A stretch of 64,000 nt of DNA from Marinomonas rhizomae (lineage in GTDB: Bacteria; Pseudomonadota; Gammaproteobacteria; Pseudomonadales; Marinomonadaceae). Positions 34,600 through 44,431 of the stretch are shown here, in pieces. The position numbers were made by a program, and so were the translations under genes. The DNA lies in assembly GCF_024397855.1 (NCBI RefSeq), contig NZ_CP073343.1, positions 2,170,001-2,234,000 of the forward strand. The letters are read 5' to 3'. The notes beneath the pieces are model-generated. The model saw only the letters and a list, made by a program, of their open reading frames with translations, made no database searches and had not been told where the DNA came from. Position 1 is the first letter of the stretch, and each line of letters begins with the position of its first letter.

Positions 34600-35322
34600 T
34601 TACTTTGTTTTATTACGAATCGTTTCTAGAATAAAAGCCATGAGCGGTATACCAGCTTCTTTGGATACATCCAAAAAACGAATGCCATAAACGTAGAAAT
34701 ACTCAACCCCCATACGACTTAAGAAATCATTATCAACTAAAGTCGCCTGAACTTGCTCGAGCATTTGAATTTCTTGAGACCTAATTTCACAGTCCAGTTT
34801 AAGAATATGGCTATAAGGCCCAATCTTGATATTACAAACCAAACGCATCGTTTGATTTACTGAGCCGAAATCCTCTTTAGAGACCAATTTAGCCCCGCCA
34901 AGACTAAGATCGATAACAATTGCTGAGGAAGACTCACTAATTGAACTTGACGACGTATTTGGCTCTATATTAGAAATAAGGCGCGTCTCAACACGAGCGG
35001 CTTGTCTAACTTCAGATGTTTCCACGTAACCTGGATAAGCAATATGTAGATGCGCTGAAGGCTCCATGTAACTTTTCGCAATTTTGCTTGAGAATGCACA
35101 AACATGCGTGCTCAACATCAAGCGGACATTAACCACCTGACTCTCTCTAACAAGTATGTTTTTTCCATTTAGTTTTGGGCAAGAAACAATTAATGAGTGT
35201 TTTGGAATATTACCTAGGACTTTTACCATGAAACGCCCAGGCGGAGAAATAAACTCAACCTGTACATTCGTACCTATTGGAACATCAAGATCGCCTAGAT
35301 CAACCTGCATTACTCCAGCCAT
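34600..35322 (-). CDS. PilZ-domain cyclic-di-GMP receptor (YcgR-like)
   Basis: 240 residues. The N-terminal 100 residues look like the YcgR beta-barrel partner domain (IGTNVQVEFISPPGRF, LVRESQVVNVR); the C-terminal PilZ domain carries the binding arginines in VRQAARVETR (RxxxR) and the DLSLGGAKL motif (usual [D/N]xSxxG). Such proteins bind cyclic-di-GMP and slow flagella or affect surface behaviour. It is the last gene of epmC-pdxB-PilZ (16 bp after pdxB), and AAGG precedes the ATG. Confidence 0.85.
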   Translation of the reverse strand: MAGVMQVDLGDLDVPIGTNVQVEFISPPGRFMVKVLGNIPKHSLIVSCPKLNGKNILVRESQVVNVRLMLSTHVCAFSSKIAKSYMEPSAHLHIAYPGYVETSEVRQAARVETRLISNIEPNTSSSSISESSSAIVIDLSLGGAKLVSKEDFGSVNQTMRLVCNIKIGPYSHILKLDCEIRSQEIQMLEQVQATLVDNDFLSRMGVEYFYVYGIRFLDVSKEAGIPLMAFILETIRNKTK

Positions 35323-35338
35323 GCAACTACCTTAGTTA

Positions 35339-36481
35339 TTATTTATTTTCTACTGAAAAACCAGCGGCACTCAAAAGGTTACAAGCATCGTTATTATGAG
35401 CATGAATTATACATGTATTTAATTCATCCCTTTCTACGTAATGCTTTCGCAACCAATCAAAGACATTTTTTTCTTTATTCTCACGGTATTTATAGCGCAA
35501 TCTAGCGTCATCTCTTGCTACATCATAGATGGCTTGCACACTTCGGGCCAGCATTTCTTCGTGAGGGGAGGAACTGTTGATATTAACCGATGAAAACCAT
35601 CCAGCACTAATAGCATCATGCTTCGTCACAACATCCGAATTTAACTGCAGAAACTCACACAGAGCCTGATACACCATCCATGTACCTTTTTCTCGTCCTT
35701 GCTTGCTATAACCGGCAATGTGCGGCGTAGCAATATCAGCAACAGAAGCCAGCTCTTGATTAATAGCTGGCTCACCATCCCAAACATCAAGCACTAAATG
35801 AATATTACCGTCCAATTGTTTATAGCGTTCAAGCAATGCACTTTCTTCAATAACACCACCACGTCCAGCTGAAATAATAGCAACGCCCGATGACAATCGT
35901 GCCAGTTCTTTTCTTCCAATCATTCCTTTTGTTGGGAACGGCCCCGAACGAGTCAAAGGTGCATGAAGAGAAATCACATCACAAGAGAGAATCTCATCCA
36001 AAGTAACAAAGTTAGCTGCACCACTGTTATCTATTTTAAAAGGGTCATAAACGCATACCTGACAACCCATACTGGCAAAGCGGTCATAAACAGTTTTGCC
36101 AACATTACCATAGCCAATAATGCCAACTTTTTTACCTAACCAGCTGATTTTTTTTGTCATATAAAGGTGGCTCAGGCCACTAAAAACATAATCAGCAACT
36201 GCGTCTGCATTGCAACCAGGCGCACTACTAAAAGCAATATTTGATTTGGCCAGGTAATCCAAATCAATATGATCTACACCAATTGTAGCGCTACCGACAA
36301 AACGAACAGTACTTCCTTCAAGCAGTTCTCTGGTTACCTTTGTCACCGAACGCACCAAAAGCACATCTACATTTTTCACTTGTTCATGAGTTAAGGTTCG
36401 ACCATTTACCAACTCAACGCTACCTAAATGTGAAAACAAAGCTTTCGCATTTGGCATATTCTCATCTGCAATAATTTTCAT
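35339..36481 (-). CDS. pdxB: erythronate-4-phosphate dehydrogenase
   Basis: 380 residues, D-2-hydroxyacid dehydrogenase fold: MKIIADENMPNAKALF opening, NAD motif GIIGYGNVGKTV, catalytic HIAGYS, and a C-terminal PdxB dimerisation domain. It catalyses the second step of PLP synthesis by the DXP-dependent route. Its start overlaps the end of epmC by 20 bp. Confidence 0.95.
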   Translation of the reverse strand: MKIIADENMPNAKALFSHLGSVELVNGRTLTHEQVKNVDVLLVRSVTKVTRELLEGSTVRFVGSATIGVDHIDLDYLAKSNIAFSSAPGCNADAVADYVFSGLSHLYMTKKISWLGKKVGIIGYGNVGKTVYDRFASMGCQVCVYDPFKIDNSGAANFVTLDEILSCDVISLHAPLTRSGPFPTKGMIGRKELARLSSGVAIISAGRGGVIEESALLERYKQLDGNIHLVLDVWDGEPAINQELASVADIATPHIAGYSKQGREKGTWMVYQALCEFLQLNSDVVTKHDAISAGWFSSVNINSSSPHEEMLARSVQAIYDVARDDARLRYKYRENKEKNVFDWLRKHYVERDELNTCIIHAHNNDACNLLSAAGFSVENK

Positions 36482-37001
36482 ACTGTCGCTTTAAAAACTC
36501 ATTCAATACTTGGTCAGGAAGTCGCTGAACCAATAAATACTTAGAAAAGATCTCAGCCCTTTTGGGTAAGCCAGAAGCAATATACTTAGCGACCTGAGAC
36601 ATAACGGCCTGTTCAAAATGTTTTGCGTCATAATCTGGCATAGACAAATTATCCACACTGACGCGAAAGGATAATCCTGCCGCCCAATGCAAAATGCACT
36701 CGATTGCCTGAGGCTTTATTTCAACTTTCTCAAACTCTTTTTGTGTTTGCAGGTTACGAGAATCCGATTCATACCAATAGCCATAATCTTCTAGTAATCG
36801 CCTCTCATGTCCAGCAATACACCAATGACTCACTTCATGCAGCGCACTTGAAGGATAATCAAAACGAAAATACACAGTCGCCGAACTATTTGGTTCAGCT
36901 GGCAGATAAAGAGGCTCATCTGCACCACCAATAAGGCGGGTGTTAAAACTTGAAAGGAAACAGGCGCTGAAGGCTTCCACGAGCTGAGTTGCACTTGCCA
37001 A
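36462..37001 (-). CDS. epmC: elongation factor P hydroxylase
   Basis: 179 residues aligned with E. coli EpmC (YfcM): NTRLIGGADEPLYLPAE, the metal site HEVSHWCIAG, the YGYWYE segment, and KPQAIECILHWAAG. EpmC hydroxylates the beta-lysylated lysine of EF-P. The start appears to be TTG with AGG 7-8 nt upstream. First gene of a three-gene unit with pdxB. Its partners epmA and epmB are not in this window. Confidence 0.92.
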   Translation of the reverse strand: MASATQLVEAFSACFLSSFNTRLIGGADEPLYLPAEPNSSATVYFRFDYPSSALHEVSHWCIAGHERRLLEDYGYWYESDSRNLQTQKEFEKVEIKPQAIECILHWAAGLSFRVSVDNLSMPDYDAKHFEQAVMSQVAKYIASGLPKRAEIFSKYLLVQRLPDQVLNEFLKRQYENYCR

Positions 37002-37151
37002 CGGTAGACCTCATAAAATAAGAAATTATTACATAAGAAATAATCAGGCGCTACGCAAAGAATCAAGCTTCACGTAACGCACTATATTTAACTCTATAGT
37101 GGTTGTGGTTTTACCTATATTGAGGGTTAAGACTCAAAAACCACCAATGCA

Positions 37152-38252
37152 TTATCCGCGATAATAACGGGAAGGTACAAACGGCATCGCCGCTTGTTTT
37201 AATGGGATACTCTTCCCTCTCACACTGGCGAACAAAGGTTCGGCAGCATCTAAAGCTTGAGTTGAGACGTAAGCCATTACAATCGGTTGAGCAAGACTTG
37301 GCGAAAAGCCACCACTAGTTACAGACCCTTTAACCTCTCCATAAGCATCAACTATATCGACACCTTCACGAACAGGCGCTCGACCATCAACCAAAAAACC
37401 AACACGTTTTCTAGCAGGTTTGTTCGCAAATTGTGGCAATATAATATCAGCACCGGTGAAGCCACCTGCACGATCACCTTCTAAGCGACGAACTTTTTGT
37501 ATTGCCCAATTAAGCGACGCTTCAATTGGTGTTGTTGTCGTGTCAATATCATGGCCATACAAACACAAACCAGCTTCCAGACGCAAAGAGTCACGCGCAC
37601 CTAGACCAATCCACTCCACCTCATCAAACGCCAATAAAGCATCAGCAAAGGCTTGAGCTTTGTCATTTGGTACAGAAACCTCATAACCGTCTTCACCGGT
37701 ATAACCAGAACAACTCACCCATAGTTCAACACCCTGCCATTCAAGTTTTAAACTTTGCATGAATGTCATACTGGCAGCATCTGGAACCATACGCGCAAAT
37801 ACGTCACGTGCTTTTGGTCCTTGAATAGCTAGTAGTGAACGATCTTCTATAACGTCAACATCACAATCAACCAAAGTAGCCTTTAAATAAGCAAAGTCTT
37901 GATCCTTACAGCCAGCATTAACAACCATAAATATTTCATCGCCCCAATTAGCGAACATTAAGTCGTCCGTAATACCACCACTATCAGTGGTAAACATACC
38001 GTAACGCTGTGTACCTTCCGCCAAACCAAGCACATCAACAGGTAAAATGGCTTCAAGCGCAGCTTTTACATTTTTACCTCGAAGTATTACCTGCCCCATG
38101 TGCGACACATCAAACAGCCCCGCATTTTCACGAGCCCATAAATGCTCCTTCATGACACCCAATGGATATTGAACAGGCATCTCATAACCAGCAAATTCAA
38201 CCATTCTAGCGCCAGAAGCGACATGTAGATCACATAGTGCAGTACGTTTCAT
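37152..38252 (-). CDS. gcvT: glycine cleavage T protein (aminomethyltransferase)
   Basis: 366 residues. GARMVEFAGYEMPVQYP opening, folate-binding region MGQVILRG and YTGEDGYEVSVP, GLGARDSLRLEAGLCLYGHD near 233, and the C-terminal beta-barrel domain. It transfers the methylene group of the aminomethyl-lipoyl GcvH to tetrahydrofolate and releases ammonia. It is read divergently from glyA-gcvH-gcvP across a shared control region, an unusual split compared with gcvTHP operons. Confidence 0.96.
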   Translation of the reverse strand: MKRTALCDLHVASGARMVEFAGYEMPVQYPLGVMKEHLWARENAGLFDVSHMGQVILRGKNVKAALEAILPVDVLGLAEGTQRYGMFTTDSGGITDDLMFANWGDEIFMVVNAGCKDQDFAYLKATLVDCDVDVIEDRSLLAIQGPKARDVFARMVPDAASMTFMQSLKLEWQGVELWVSCSGYTGEDGYEVSVPNDKAQAFADALLAFDEVEWIGLGARDSLRLEAGLCLYGHDIDTTTTPIEASLNWAIQKVRRLEGDRAGGFTGADIILPQFANKPARKRVGFLVDGRAPVREGVDIVDAYGEVKGSVTSGGFSPSLAQPIVMAYVSTQALDAAEPLFASVRGKSIPLKQAAMPFVPSRYYRG

Positions 38253-38284
38253 AACGAAAACCTTTTATTAAAGTAGTAATAGTG

Positions 38285-38306
38285 TCTGTTTCCAATCGGA
38301 AACAGA
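38285..38306. promoter_or_regulatory. palindromic operator, gcvT side
   Basis: 22-bp dyad with arms TCTGTTTCCAA and TCGGAAACAGA (one mismatch), positioned where a repressor would cover the gcvT promoter or leader. Confidence 0.65.
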
Positions 38307-38452
38307 GTATCCAAATTCAGTCGACCTTGACAAGCCCTAAGCAGCATTTATTCATACAGATTCCAACCCAATCCTCATATTTTAGACGGAAATTTTTAAA
38401 CGAACGGTCAAACATATTAATAAACAAACTTCAAAATTCCATTCCAATTAGT

Positions 38453-38468
38453 GTTTCCAATTGGAAAC
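38453..38468. promoter_or_regulatory. palindromic operator, glyA side
   Basis: Perfect 16-bp palindrome GTTTCCAATTGGAAAC, same core as the site at 38285-38306, lying 147 bp away from it (left edge to left edge of the cores about 165 bp). Confidence 0.65.
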
Positions 38469-38624
38469 TTTTTCATTATCATAGGTGAAAATGACGTAAA
38501 CCGAACAATGACTGACGCTCCTAGAAAGATGATCTTTTTTCATCATCATAGACTGCCTTAGTGTTATTATACGCACGACTCATTGTCTTTTTGGCATACA
38601 TGTTTATTTAAGAGGAATTTCCCC

Positions 38625-39902
38625 ATGGCGAATACCGAAGCTTTTTTCAGCCAAACTTTAGCTGAGCGAGATCAAGAACTTTTTGCGACAATCGTTGAAG
38701 AGCAAGAACGCCAAGAAACTGGCATTGAATTGATTGCTTCTGAAAACATCACTTCAAAAGCCGTTTTAGAAGCCCAAGGCTCTGTACTAACCAACAAATA
38801 TGCAGAAGGTTACCCACATCGTCGCTACTACGGTGGCTGTGAAGCAGTTGACGTAACGGAACAGCTTGCCATTGACCGTGCTAAAAAACTTTTCAACTGT
38901 GAGTTTGTAAACGTTCAGCCTCATTCTGGCGCACAAGCTAACGGTGCTGTAATGCTAGCACTGCTTCAGCCTGGCGACACTATCATGGGTATGTCATTGT
39001 CTTCTGGTGGTCACTTAACTCACGGCGCTGCACCAGCTCAATCTGGTAAATGGTTTAACGCTGTTCAGTACGAAGTTAGCCCAGAAACATTATTGATTGA
39101 TTACGATGCTATCGAAGCGCAAGCACTAGAGTGCAAGCCAAAGATGATTATCGCGGGTGGTTCTGCCATTCCACGTCAAATCGACTTCAAGCGCTTCCGT
39201 GAAATTGCAGACAAAGTTGGTGCTTACCTTTTCGTCGACATGGCTCACATTGCTGGACTTGTTGCGACTGGTGTTCACCCATCTCCACTTCCACATGCAC
39301 ACGTTGTTACCACAACAACACACAAAACACTTCGCGGCCCACGTGGTGGCATGATTCTTTCCAATGATCTAGATCTTGGTAAAAAAATCAACTCTGCGGT
39401 ATTCCCTGGCTACCAAGGTGGTCCATTGATGCACGTTATTGCTGGTAAAGCAGTCGCTTTCGGCGAAGCATTGAAACCAGAGTTTACTGATTACATTAAA
39501 CAAGTCGTTGCTAACGCTAAAGCACTTGCAGAAGTAATGGTTGAACGTGGTTGTGATATCGTTACTGGTGGTACTGATACGCATCTAATGCTAGTTGACC
39601 TTCGTCCTAAAGGACTTAAAGGTAACGCAGCCGATGCCGCTCTTGAACGCGCTGGCATCACATGTAACAAAAACGGCATTCCGTTCGACACAGAAAAACC
39701 AATGGTGACTTCTGGTATCCGTCTAGGTACTCCAGCAGCAACATCTCGTGGTTTTGGTATTGAAGAGTTCCAAAAAGTAGGTCATCTTATCAGTGACGTA
39801 CTTGACGGTTTAGTTGAGATGCCAGAAGGCAACCCAGAAGTTGAAGCTCGCGTACTTGCAGAAGTTAAAGAGCTTTGTAAACGCTTCCCACTTTACCGCT
39901 AA
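38625..39902 (+). CDS. glyA: serine hydroxymethyltransferase
   Basis: 425 residues. The SHMT signatures [26 protein letters not shown], and the PLP-lysine region [14 protein letters not shown] are all present. It interconverts serine and glycine with methylene-THF. The frame starts at 38583, but GAGGA 8 nt before the ATG at 38625 and homology ([12 protein letters not shown]) fix the start. First gene of glyA-gcvH-gcvP; a terminator-like hairpin sits after it. Confidence 0.97.
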   Translation: MANTEAFFSQTLAERDQELFATIVEEQERQETGIELIASENITSKAVLEAQGSVLTNKYAEGYPHRRYYGGCEAVDVTEQLAIDRAKKLFNCEFVNVQPHSGAQANGAVMLALLQPGDTIMGMSLSSGGHLTHGAAPAQSGKWFNAVQYEVSPETLLIDYDAIEAQALECKPKMIIAGGSAIPRQIDFKRFREIADKVGAYLFVDMAHIAGLVATGVHPSPLPHAHVVTTTTHKTLRGPRGGMILSNDLDLGKKINSAVFPGYQGGPLMHVIAGKAVAFGEALKPEFTDYIKQVVANAKALAEVMVERGCDIVTGGTDTHLMLVDLRPKGLKGNAADAALERAGITCNKNGIPFDTEKPMVTSGIRLGTPAATSRGFGIEEFQKVGHLISDVLDGLVEMPEGNPEVEARVLAEVKELCKRFPLYR

Positions 39903-39909
39903 GATCACG

Positions 39910-39943
39910 TACCCAAGGGGTAACCCTCCTTGGGTATTTTTTT
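39910..39943 (+). terminator. terminator-like hairpin between glyA and gcvH
   Basis: TACCCAAGG / CCTTGGGTA with a 9-nt loop and T7. Being inside a likely operon (18 bp before the gcvH start) it may reduce, not stop, transcription into gcvHP. Confidence 0.7.
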
Positions 39944-39960
39944 AAAGAGGCATAAATACT

Positions 39961-40344
39961 ATGAGCACTATCCCAGAAAACCTAAAGTACGCTGACTCCC
40001 ATGAATGGGTGTTAGATAACGGCGATGGAACAGTTACTGTTGGCATTACCGATCACGCACAAGACCTACTAGGCGATGTAGTTTACGTTGAACTACCTGA
40101 AGTTGGCGCCGACGTAACTGCTACAGAGCAATTCTCTTTAGTTGAGTCTGTGAAAGCCGCTTCCGATATTTATGCCCCTGTTAATGGCGAAGTAATTGAA
40201 GTTAACGAAGCTCTAAATGACTCACCAGAGCTTATCAATGAAGCACCTTTTAAAGATGCATGGATTGCTAAAATCAAGCTCAGCGACCCTGCTGACCTTG
40301 ACAAATTACTTGATGCTGCAGGCTATTCAGCCACAATCGAATAG
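39961..40344 (+). CDS. gcvH: glycine cleavage H protein
   Basis: 127 residues. The lipoyl-carrier lysine is in [14 protein letters not shown] (about K65). The opening [19 protein letters not shown] and [18 protein letters not shown] are family signatures. It shuttles the aminomethyl group between GcvP, GcvT and the dihydrolipoamide dehydrogenase, which is not encoded here. GAGG precedes the ATG. Confidence 0.97.
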   Translation: MSTIPENLKYADSHEWVLDNGDGTVTVGITDHAQDLLGDVVYVELPEVGADVTATEQFSLVESVKAASDIYAPVNGEVIEVNEALNDSPELINEAPFKDAWIAKIKLSDPADLDKLLDAAGYSATIE

Positions 40345-40419
40345 CCTCAAATCTAGGCTCTCCCTCTATCCGTATTGAGAGCCTAACTCCTCGATCTAAT
40401 CTTAATAGGTAATTAAACC

Positions 40420-43284
40420 ATGACCTCGTGCATTCGCGATTTGTTAAACAGTGATGAATTTATTGCTCGCCACATTGGCCCTGACGCTTCAGAGCAGGCA
40501 AAAATGCTATCTACAATTGGCATCAACAGCCTTCCAGAACTAATCGAAAAAACAGTCCCGGAAGCCATTCGTCAAGCAAATCTAGACCTTTCAGCTAACC
40601 CTGTTAGTGAAAACGAAGCACTTGTTCAACTAAAGGCCATCGCCAATCAAAACAAAGTAGCGCGTTCTTTTATCGGCATGGGTTACCACGACACACATGT
40701 GCCCTCACCAATTCTGCGCAACCTACTAGAAAACCCAGGCTGGTATACGGCTTACACGCCTTACCAACCAGAAATATCTCAAGGTCGCTTGGAAGCACTA
40801 TTAAACTTCCAACAAGTCATTATCGACCTAACAGGCATGGAAATTTCCAACGCCTCTTTATTAGATGAAGCGACGGCCGCAGCCGAAGCGATGACACTCA
40901 TGAAACGCTCCAACCGCAAGAAGAGCGATAAATTATTCGTTGCAAGCCACTGCTTGCCACAAACAATAGACGTCGTTAAAACTCGAGCAGAACTGCTTGA
41001 AATTGAAGTCATCGTTGATGATATCGCAAATTTCGCACAACACGATGTATTCGGCGCCATTATTCAATACCCAGGCATTGATGGCACAGTGACTGATTTA
41101 ACCCCTGTTATTGCCCAAGCACATGAGCAAGGCGCACTTGTCAGCATTGCCGTCGACCTACTGTCTCTTGTTCTATTGAAATCACCAGGTGATATGGGTG
41201 CTGATATCGTTTTCGGCTCCGCTCAGCGCTTTGGTGTACCAATGGGCTTTGGTGGCCCACACGCTGCATTCCTAGCAACCAAAGATGCATTCAAACGCTC
41301 TATGCCAGGTCGTGTTATCGGCGTATCGAAAGACAGTCATGGCAAACCAGCGCTACGCATGGCAATGCAAACACGCGAGCAACATATTCGCCGTGAAAAA
41401 GCGACATCGAACATCTGTACCGCTCAAGCACTACTAGCGATGATGGCTGGCTTCTACGCGGTTTATCACGGCCCTGCTGGCCTTAAAAAGATAGCGAACC
41501 GCGTTGCGGCGCTTACCAACTGTTTTGCCAACGCCATCCAAGTAAAAGGCTTCACCACTAACTCAAGTTACTTTGATACCGTTATCGTTAACACTGGTGA
41601 ACAAACTGATAGCATCATGGCTAAAGGCGCTGAGAAGTTAATGAACTTCCACAAAGCGTCTGACAGCCAAGTGTCTATCGCGTTAAACGAGACAATCACC
41701 CCGAATGATCTTATCGACTTGGCTGAATGCTTCGGCGCAGAGCTATCACTAGAAGACATTACAAACACGGAAAGCGCTTATGGCTTTGATGATGCCCTAT
41801 TGCGTCAAGATGACATACTGACTCACCCAGTATTTAATAGTCATCACAGCGAAACCGAATTGATGCGCTATATGCACCAACTGGAAGTCAAAGACATTGC
41901 GCTTAACCAAAGCATGATCCCTCTTGGATCTTGCACAATGAAACTAAATGCGGCATCCGAAATGATTCCGGTTACTTGGGCTGAATTTGGTCGCATTCAT
42001 CCGTTTGCACCAAGCACTCAAGTTGCTGGCTATCATGCATTATTGCAAGAGCTGATCGACATGCTTTCCAAAGCAACGGGATATGACACCGTTTCTTTGC
42101 AACCAAACTCTGGCGCACAAGGTGAGTACGCAGGCCTTATCGCTATCGATAAGTACCACAAATCTCGCGGCGACCATGATCGTGATGTCTGTTTGATTCC
42201 AAGCTCAGCTCATGGAACAAACCCAGCTTCTGCTGCGTTAGCCGGCATGAAAGTTGTCATCGTGAAATGCGACGAAGACGGCAACATTGATTTAGTTGAC
42301 CTTGCTGAAAAAGCTGAAAAGCATGCTGCTGAACTGAGTTGCATCATGGCAACATACCCATCTACTCACGGTGTATTTGAAGAACACATTCGTGAAGTCT
42401 GTGGCATTGTTCACAAATTTGGTGGCCAAGTGTACATTGATGGTGCCAACCTAAACGCTCTAGTGGGTGTTGCGCCTCCTGGCTCATTTGGTGGTGACGT
42501 TTCGCATCTTAACCTACATAAAACATTCTGCATCCCACATGGTGGTGGCGGTCCAGGCATGGGCCCAATCGGTGTTAAATCTCACCTTGCGCCTTTCTTA
42601 CCTGGCCACGCGGTTTCCCCTGTGATGGGCATGCTTGAGCAACACGGCGCGGTTTCAGCCGCACCATACGGTAGTGCAAGTATTCTTGTGATCACTTGGA
42701 TGTACATCAAAATGATGGGTGACAAAGGCTTGCGTGATGCAACCTTCAACGCAATTTTGAATGCAAACTACATTGCTAAGCGCTTAGGCGAACACTATCC
42801 AGTACTTTACACTGGCAAAAATGGCACAGTTGCACATGAATGCATTATCGATATTCGCCCATTGAAAGCGGAATCAGGTATTAGCGAAGAAGACATCGCT
42901 AAACGTTTGATGGATTTTGGCTTCCACGCACCCACTATGTCCTTCCCTGTTGCTGGCACATTGATGATCGAACCAACAGAATCAGAAAACCTAGAAGAGC
43001 TAGACCGCTTCTGTGATTCCATGATTCAAATTCGCAAAGAAATTAGCAAGGTGCAAGCCGGTGAATGGCCTCTAGAAGACAACCCGCTAGTCAATGCGCC
43101 ACACACAGCAGACAGCCTTTTAGATATGGAATGGAATCACGCTTATTCACGTAAAGAAGGCGCCTACCCATTAAACTGGATCAAAGCTCGTAAATACTGG
43201 CCTCCTGTTGGCCGTATCGACAACGTCTACGGCGATCGCAACCTATTTTGCGAATGCCCACCAATAGAGAGCTACGAAGACTAA
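40420..43284 (+). CDS. gcvP: glycine dehydrogenase (decarboxylating), P protein
   Basis: 954 residues, homodimeric type with fused alpha and beta halves. Conserved features: FIARHIGP near the start, [23 protein letters not shown] at the half-way point, [10 protein letters not shown], and the PLP-lysine region [16 protein letters not shown]. It decarboxylates glycine and loads the aminomethyl group on GcvH. It follows gcvH by 75 bp with AGGTAA before the ATG, and ends at a strong terminator. Confidence 0.97.
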   Translation: MTSCIRDLLNSDEFIARHIGPDASEQAKMLSTIGINSLPELIEKTVPEAIRQANLDLSANPVSENEALVQLKAIANQNKVARSFIGMGYHDTHVPSPILRNLLENPGWYTAYTPYQPEISQGRLEALLNFQQVIIDLTGMEISNASLLDEATAAAEAMTLMKRSNRKKSDKLFVASHCLPQTIDVVKTRAELLEIEVIVDDIANFAQHDVFGAIIQYPGIDGTVTDLTPVIAQAHEQGALVSIAVDLLSLVLLKSPGDMGADIVFGSAQRFGVPMGFGGPHAAFLATKDAFKRSMPGRVIGVSKDSHGKPALRMAMQTREQHIRREKATSNICTAQALLAMMAGFYAVYHGPAGLKKIANRVAALTNCFANAIQVKGFTTNSSYFDTVIVNTGEQTDSIMAKGAEKLMNFHKASDSQVSIALNETITPNDLIDLAECFGAELSLEDITNTESAYGFDDALLRQDDILTHPVFNSHHSETELMRYMHQLEVKDIALNQSMIPLGSCTMKLNAASEMIPVTWAEFGRIHPFAPSTQVAGYHALLQELIDMLSKATGYDTVSLQPNSGAQGEYAGLIAIDKYHKSRGDHDRDVCLIPSSAHGTNPASAALAGMKVVIVKCDEDGNIDLVDLAEKAEKHAAELSCIMATYPSTHGVFEEHIREVCGIVHKFGGQVYIDGANLNALVGVAPPGSFGGDVSHLNLHKTFCIPHGGGGPGMGPIGVKSHLAPFLPGHAVSPVMGMLEQHGAVSAAPYGSASILVITWMYIKMMGDKGLRDATFNAILNANYIAKRLGEHYPVLYTGKNGTVAHECIIDIRPLKAESGISEEDIAKRLMDFGFHAPTMSFPVAGTLMIEPTESENLEELDRFCDSMIQIRKEISKVQAGEWPLEDNPLVNAPHTADSLLDMEWNHAYSRKEGAYPLNWIKARKYWPPVGRIDNVYGDRNLFCECPPIESYED

Positions 43285-43315
43285 TCTTCGAAGCTCCTTA
43301 AAAGCACTAGAAACG

Positions 43316-43348
43316 AAAAAGGCGAATCAGCAATGATTCGCCTTTTTT
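43316..43348 (+). terminator. terminator of glyA-gcvHP
   Basis: AAAAAGGCGAATCA / TGATTCGCCTTTTTT around GCAA, 32 bp past the gcvP stop. Confidence 0.92.
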
Positions 43349-43438
43349 AGCTACGTACAAAGCAATCAAGGGAAACTCCAAACTAAAGATAAATATCACA
43401 ATTTTATGATCATATTTATTATATAAGTTTATTTTTAT

Positions 43439-44350
43439 TTATTCATGGCCTCCCCAGTGTGCCAGCAACGCATCACGAAACACCATTAATTTGGCAGATC
43501 GATGTCGAGCAGATGGATAAAGAAGCGTTAAAGGCGTCGATGATCGAGCATGTTCATTTAAAACTGGCGTCAGCAACCCGTCTCTCAAATAATCCTCTAC
43601 GAAGAAAGTCATCAATTGTGCCATACCAATACTCAATAACGCGGCTTCTACTAAAGGATCCCCATGATCAACAACTAAGCTTCCTCTAATGGGAAAGTCA
43701 GTATTCTTCTCATTATTTCGAAATGTCCAAGGAAATAATTGCCCAGTAGCTGGATTTCTAACTTGCATGCAATTATGCGCAGTCAATTCCTCTAACGCCT
43801 TTGGGAAACCATAAGATTCAAGATATTTTGGTGATGCAACCGTCACCCAATCAGCCGCCTTAAGAGGCCGCGCAATTATTCGACTATCCAGAATATTTCC
43901 GCTACGAATGACAGCATCAAACCCTTCGCCTACCAGATCAACCACTCGATCAGTTAATACCAACTCTATGGTGAGCTGTGGGTACTCATCCAATAATTTA
44001 GCGACAATAGGCATAACAACAACCCGGCCAAATGCTGATGGCGCACTAATCTTCAAACTACCTTTAGGTTCAAGTCCATGCTCTAGTAACTCTTGATGCG
44101 CCTCTTCAAGGCCGCCAACTAATGGCTTAACACGTTTTAAAAATAACTCGCCATCTACCGTCAATTTCAAATTACGTGTATTACGGTGCAATAAGCGAAG
44201 ACCTAACTGGGACTCCAACCGATTGACTGCTCTAGAGATACCAGATTGAGTTACATCTAATTGTTGAGCGGCAACCGTAAAACTCAGATTTTCTGCCACT
44301 TTAATAAATTGCCTTACGGCATTGAGATCGTATTCCATGATTTTATTCAT
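43439..44350 (-). CDS. LysR-family transcriptional regulator
   Basis: 303 residues. N-terminal winged helix-turn-helix (FIKVAENLSFTVAAQQLDVT, then SRAVNRLESQLGLRLL) and the type-2 periplasmic-binding-like effector domain (LKISAPSAFGRVVVMP). It belongs to the large CrgA/AaeR-like branch. Start could be the ATG at 44350 or the in-frame ATG four codons on. It is divergent from the MFS exporter at 44432, its probable target. Effector unknown. Confidence 0.92.
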   Translation of the reverse strand: MNKIMEYDLNAVRQFIKVAENLSFTVAAQQLDVTQSGISRAVNRLESQLGLRLLHRNTRNLKLTVDGELFLKRVKPLVGGLEEAHQELLEHGLEPKGSLKISAPSAFGRVVVMPIVAKLLDEYPQLTIELVLTDRVVDLVGEGFDAVIRSGNILDSRIIARPLKAADWVTVASPKYLESYGFPKALEELTAHNCMQVRNPATGQLFPWTFRNNEKNTDFPIRGSLVVDHGDPLVEAALLSIGMAQLMTFFVEDYLRDGLLTPVLNEHARSSTPLTLLYPSARHRSAKLMVFRDALLAHWGGHE

Positions 44351-44431
44351 TACTCAAATGATTTAATTACATTTATTAAACTTAAATCATCAAAGATAAT
44401 CTCACAACTTAAAACTTTGTTGGAGAGAGAA

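Larger units (their letters stand above)
38253..38624. promoter_or_regulatory. shared gcvT / glyA-gcvHP control region with two palindromic operators
   Basis: 372 bp without a gene. Operator-like palindromes lie near each end: one at 38285-38306 (core GTTTCCAATCGGAAAC, 33 bp before gcvT) and one at 38453-38468 (GTTTCCAATTGGAAAC, perfect, about 156 bp before glyA). Their 16-bp cores differ by one base. I see no glycine-riboswitch-like fold, so control is more likely through a DNA-binding protein. Confidence 0.7.

Noticed and set aside
38253..38624. Glycine riboswitch upstream of gcvT or glyA
   Set aside because: No tandem aptamer-like pattern could be found by eye; the palindromes explain control better. 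A covariance-model search would settle it.
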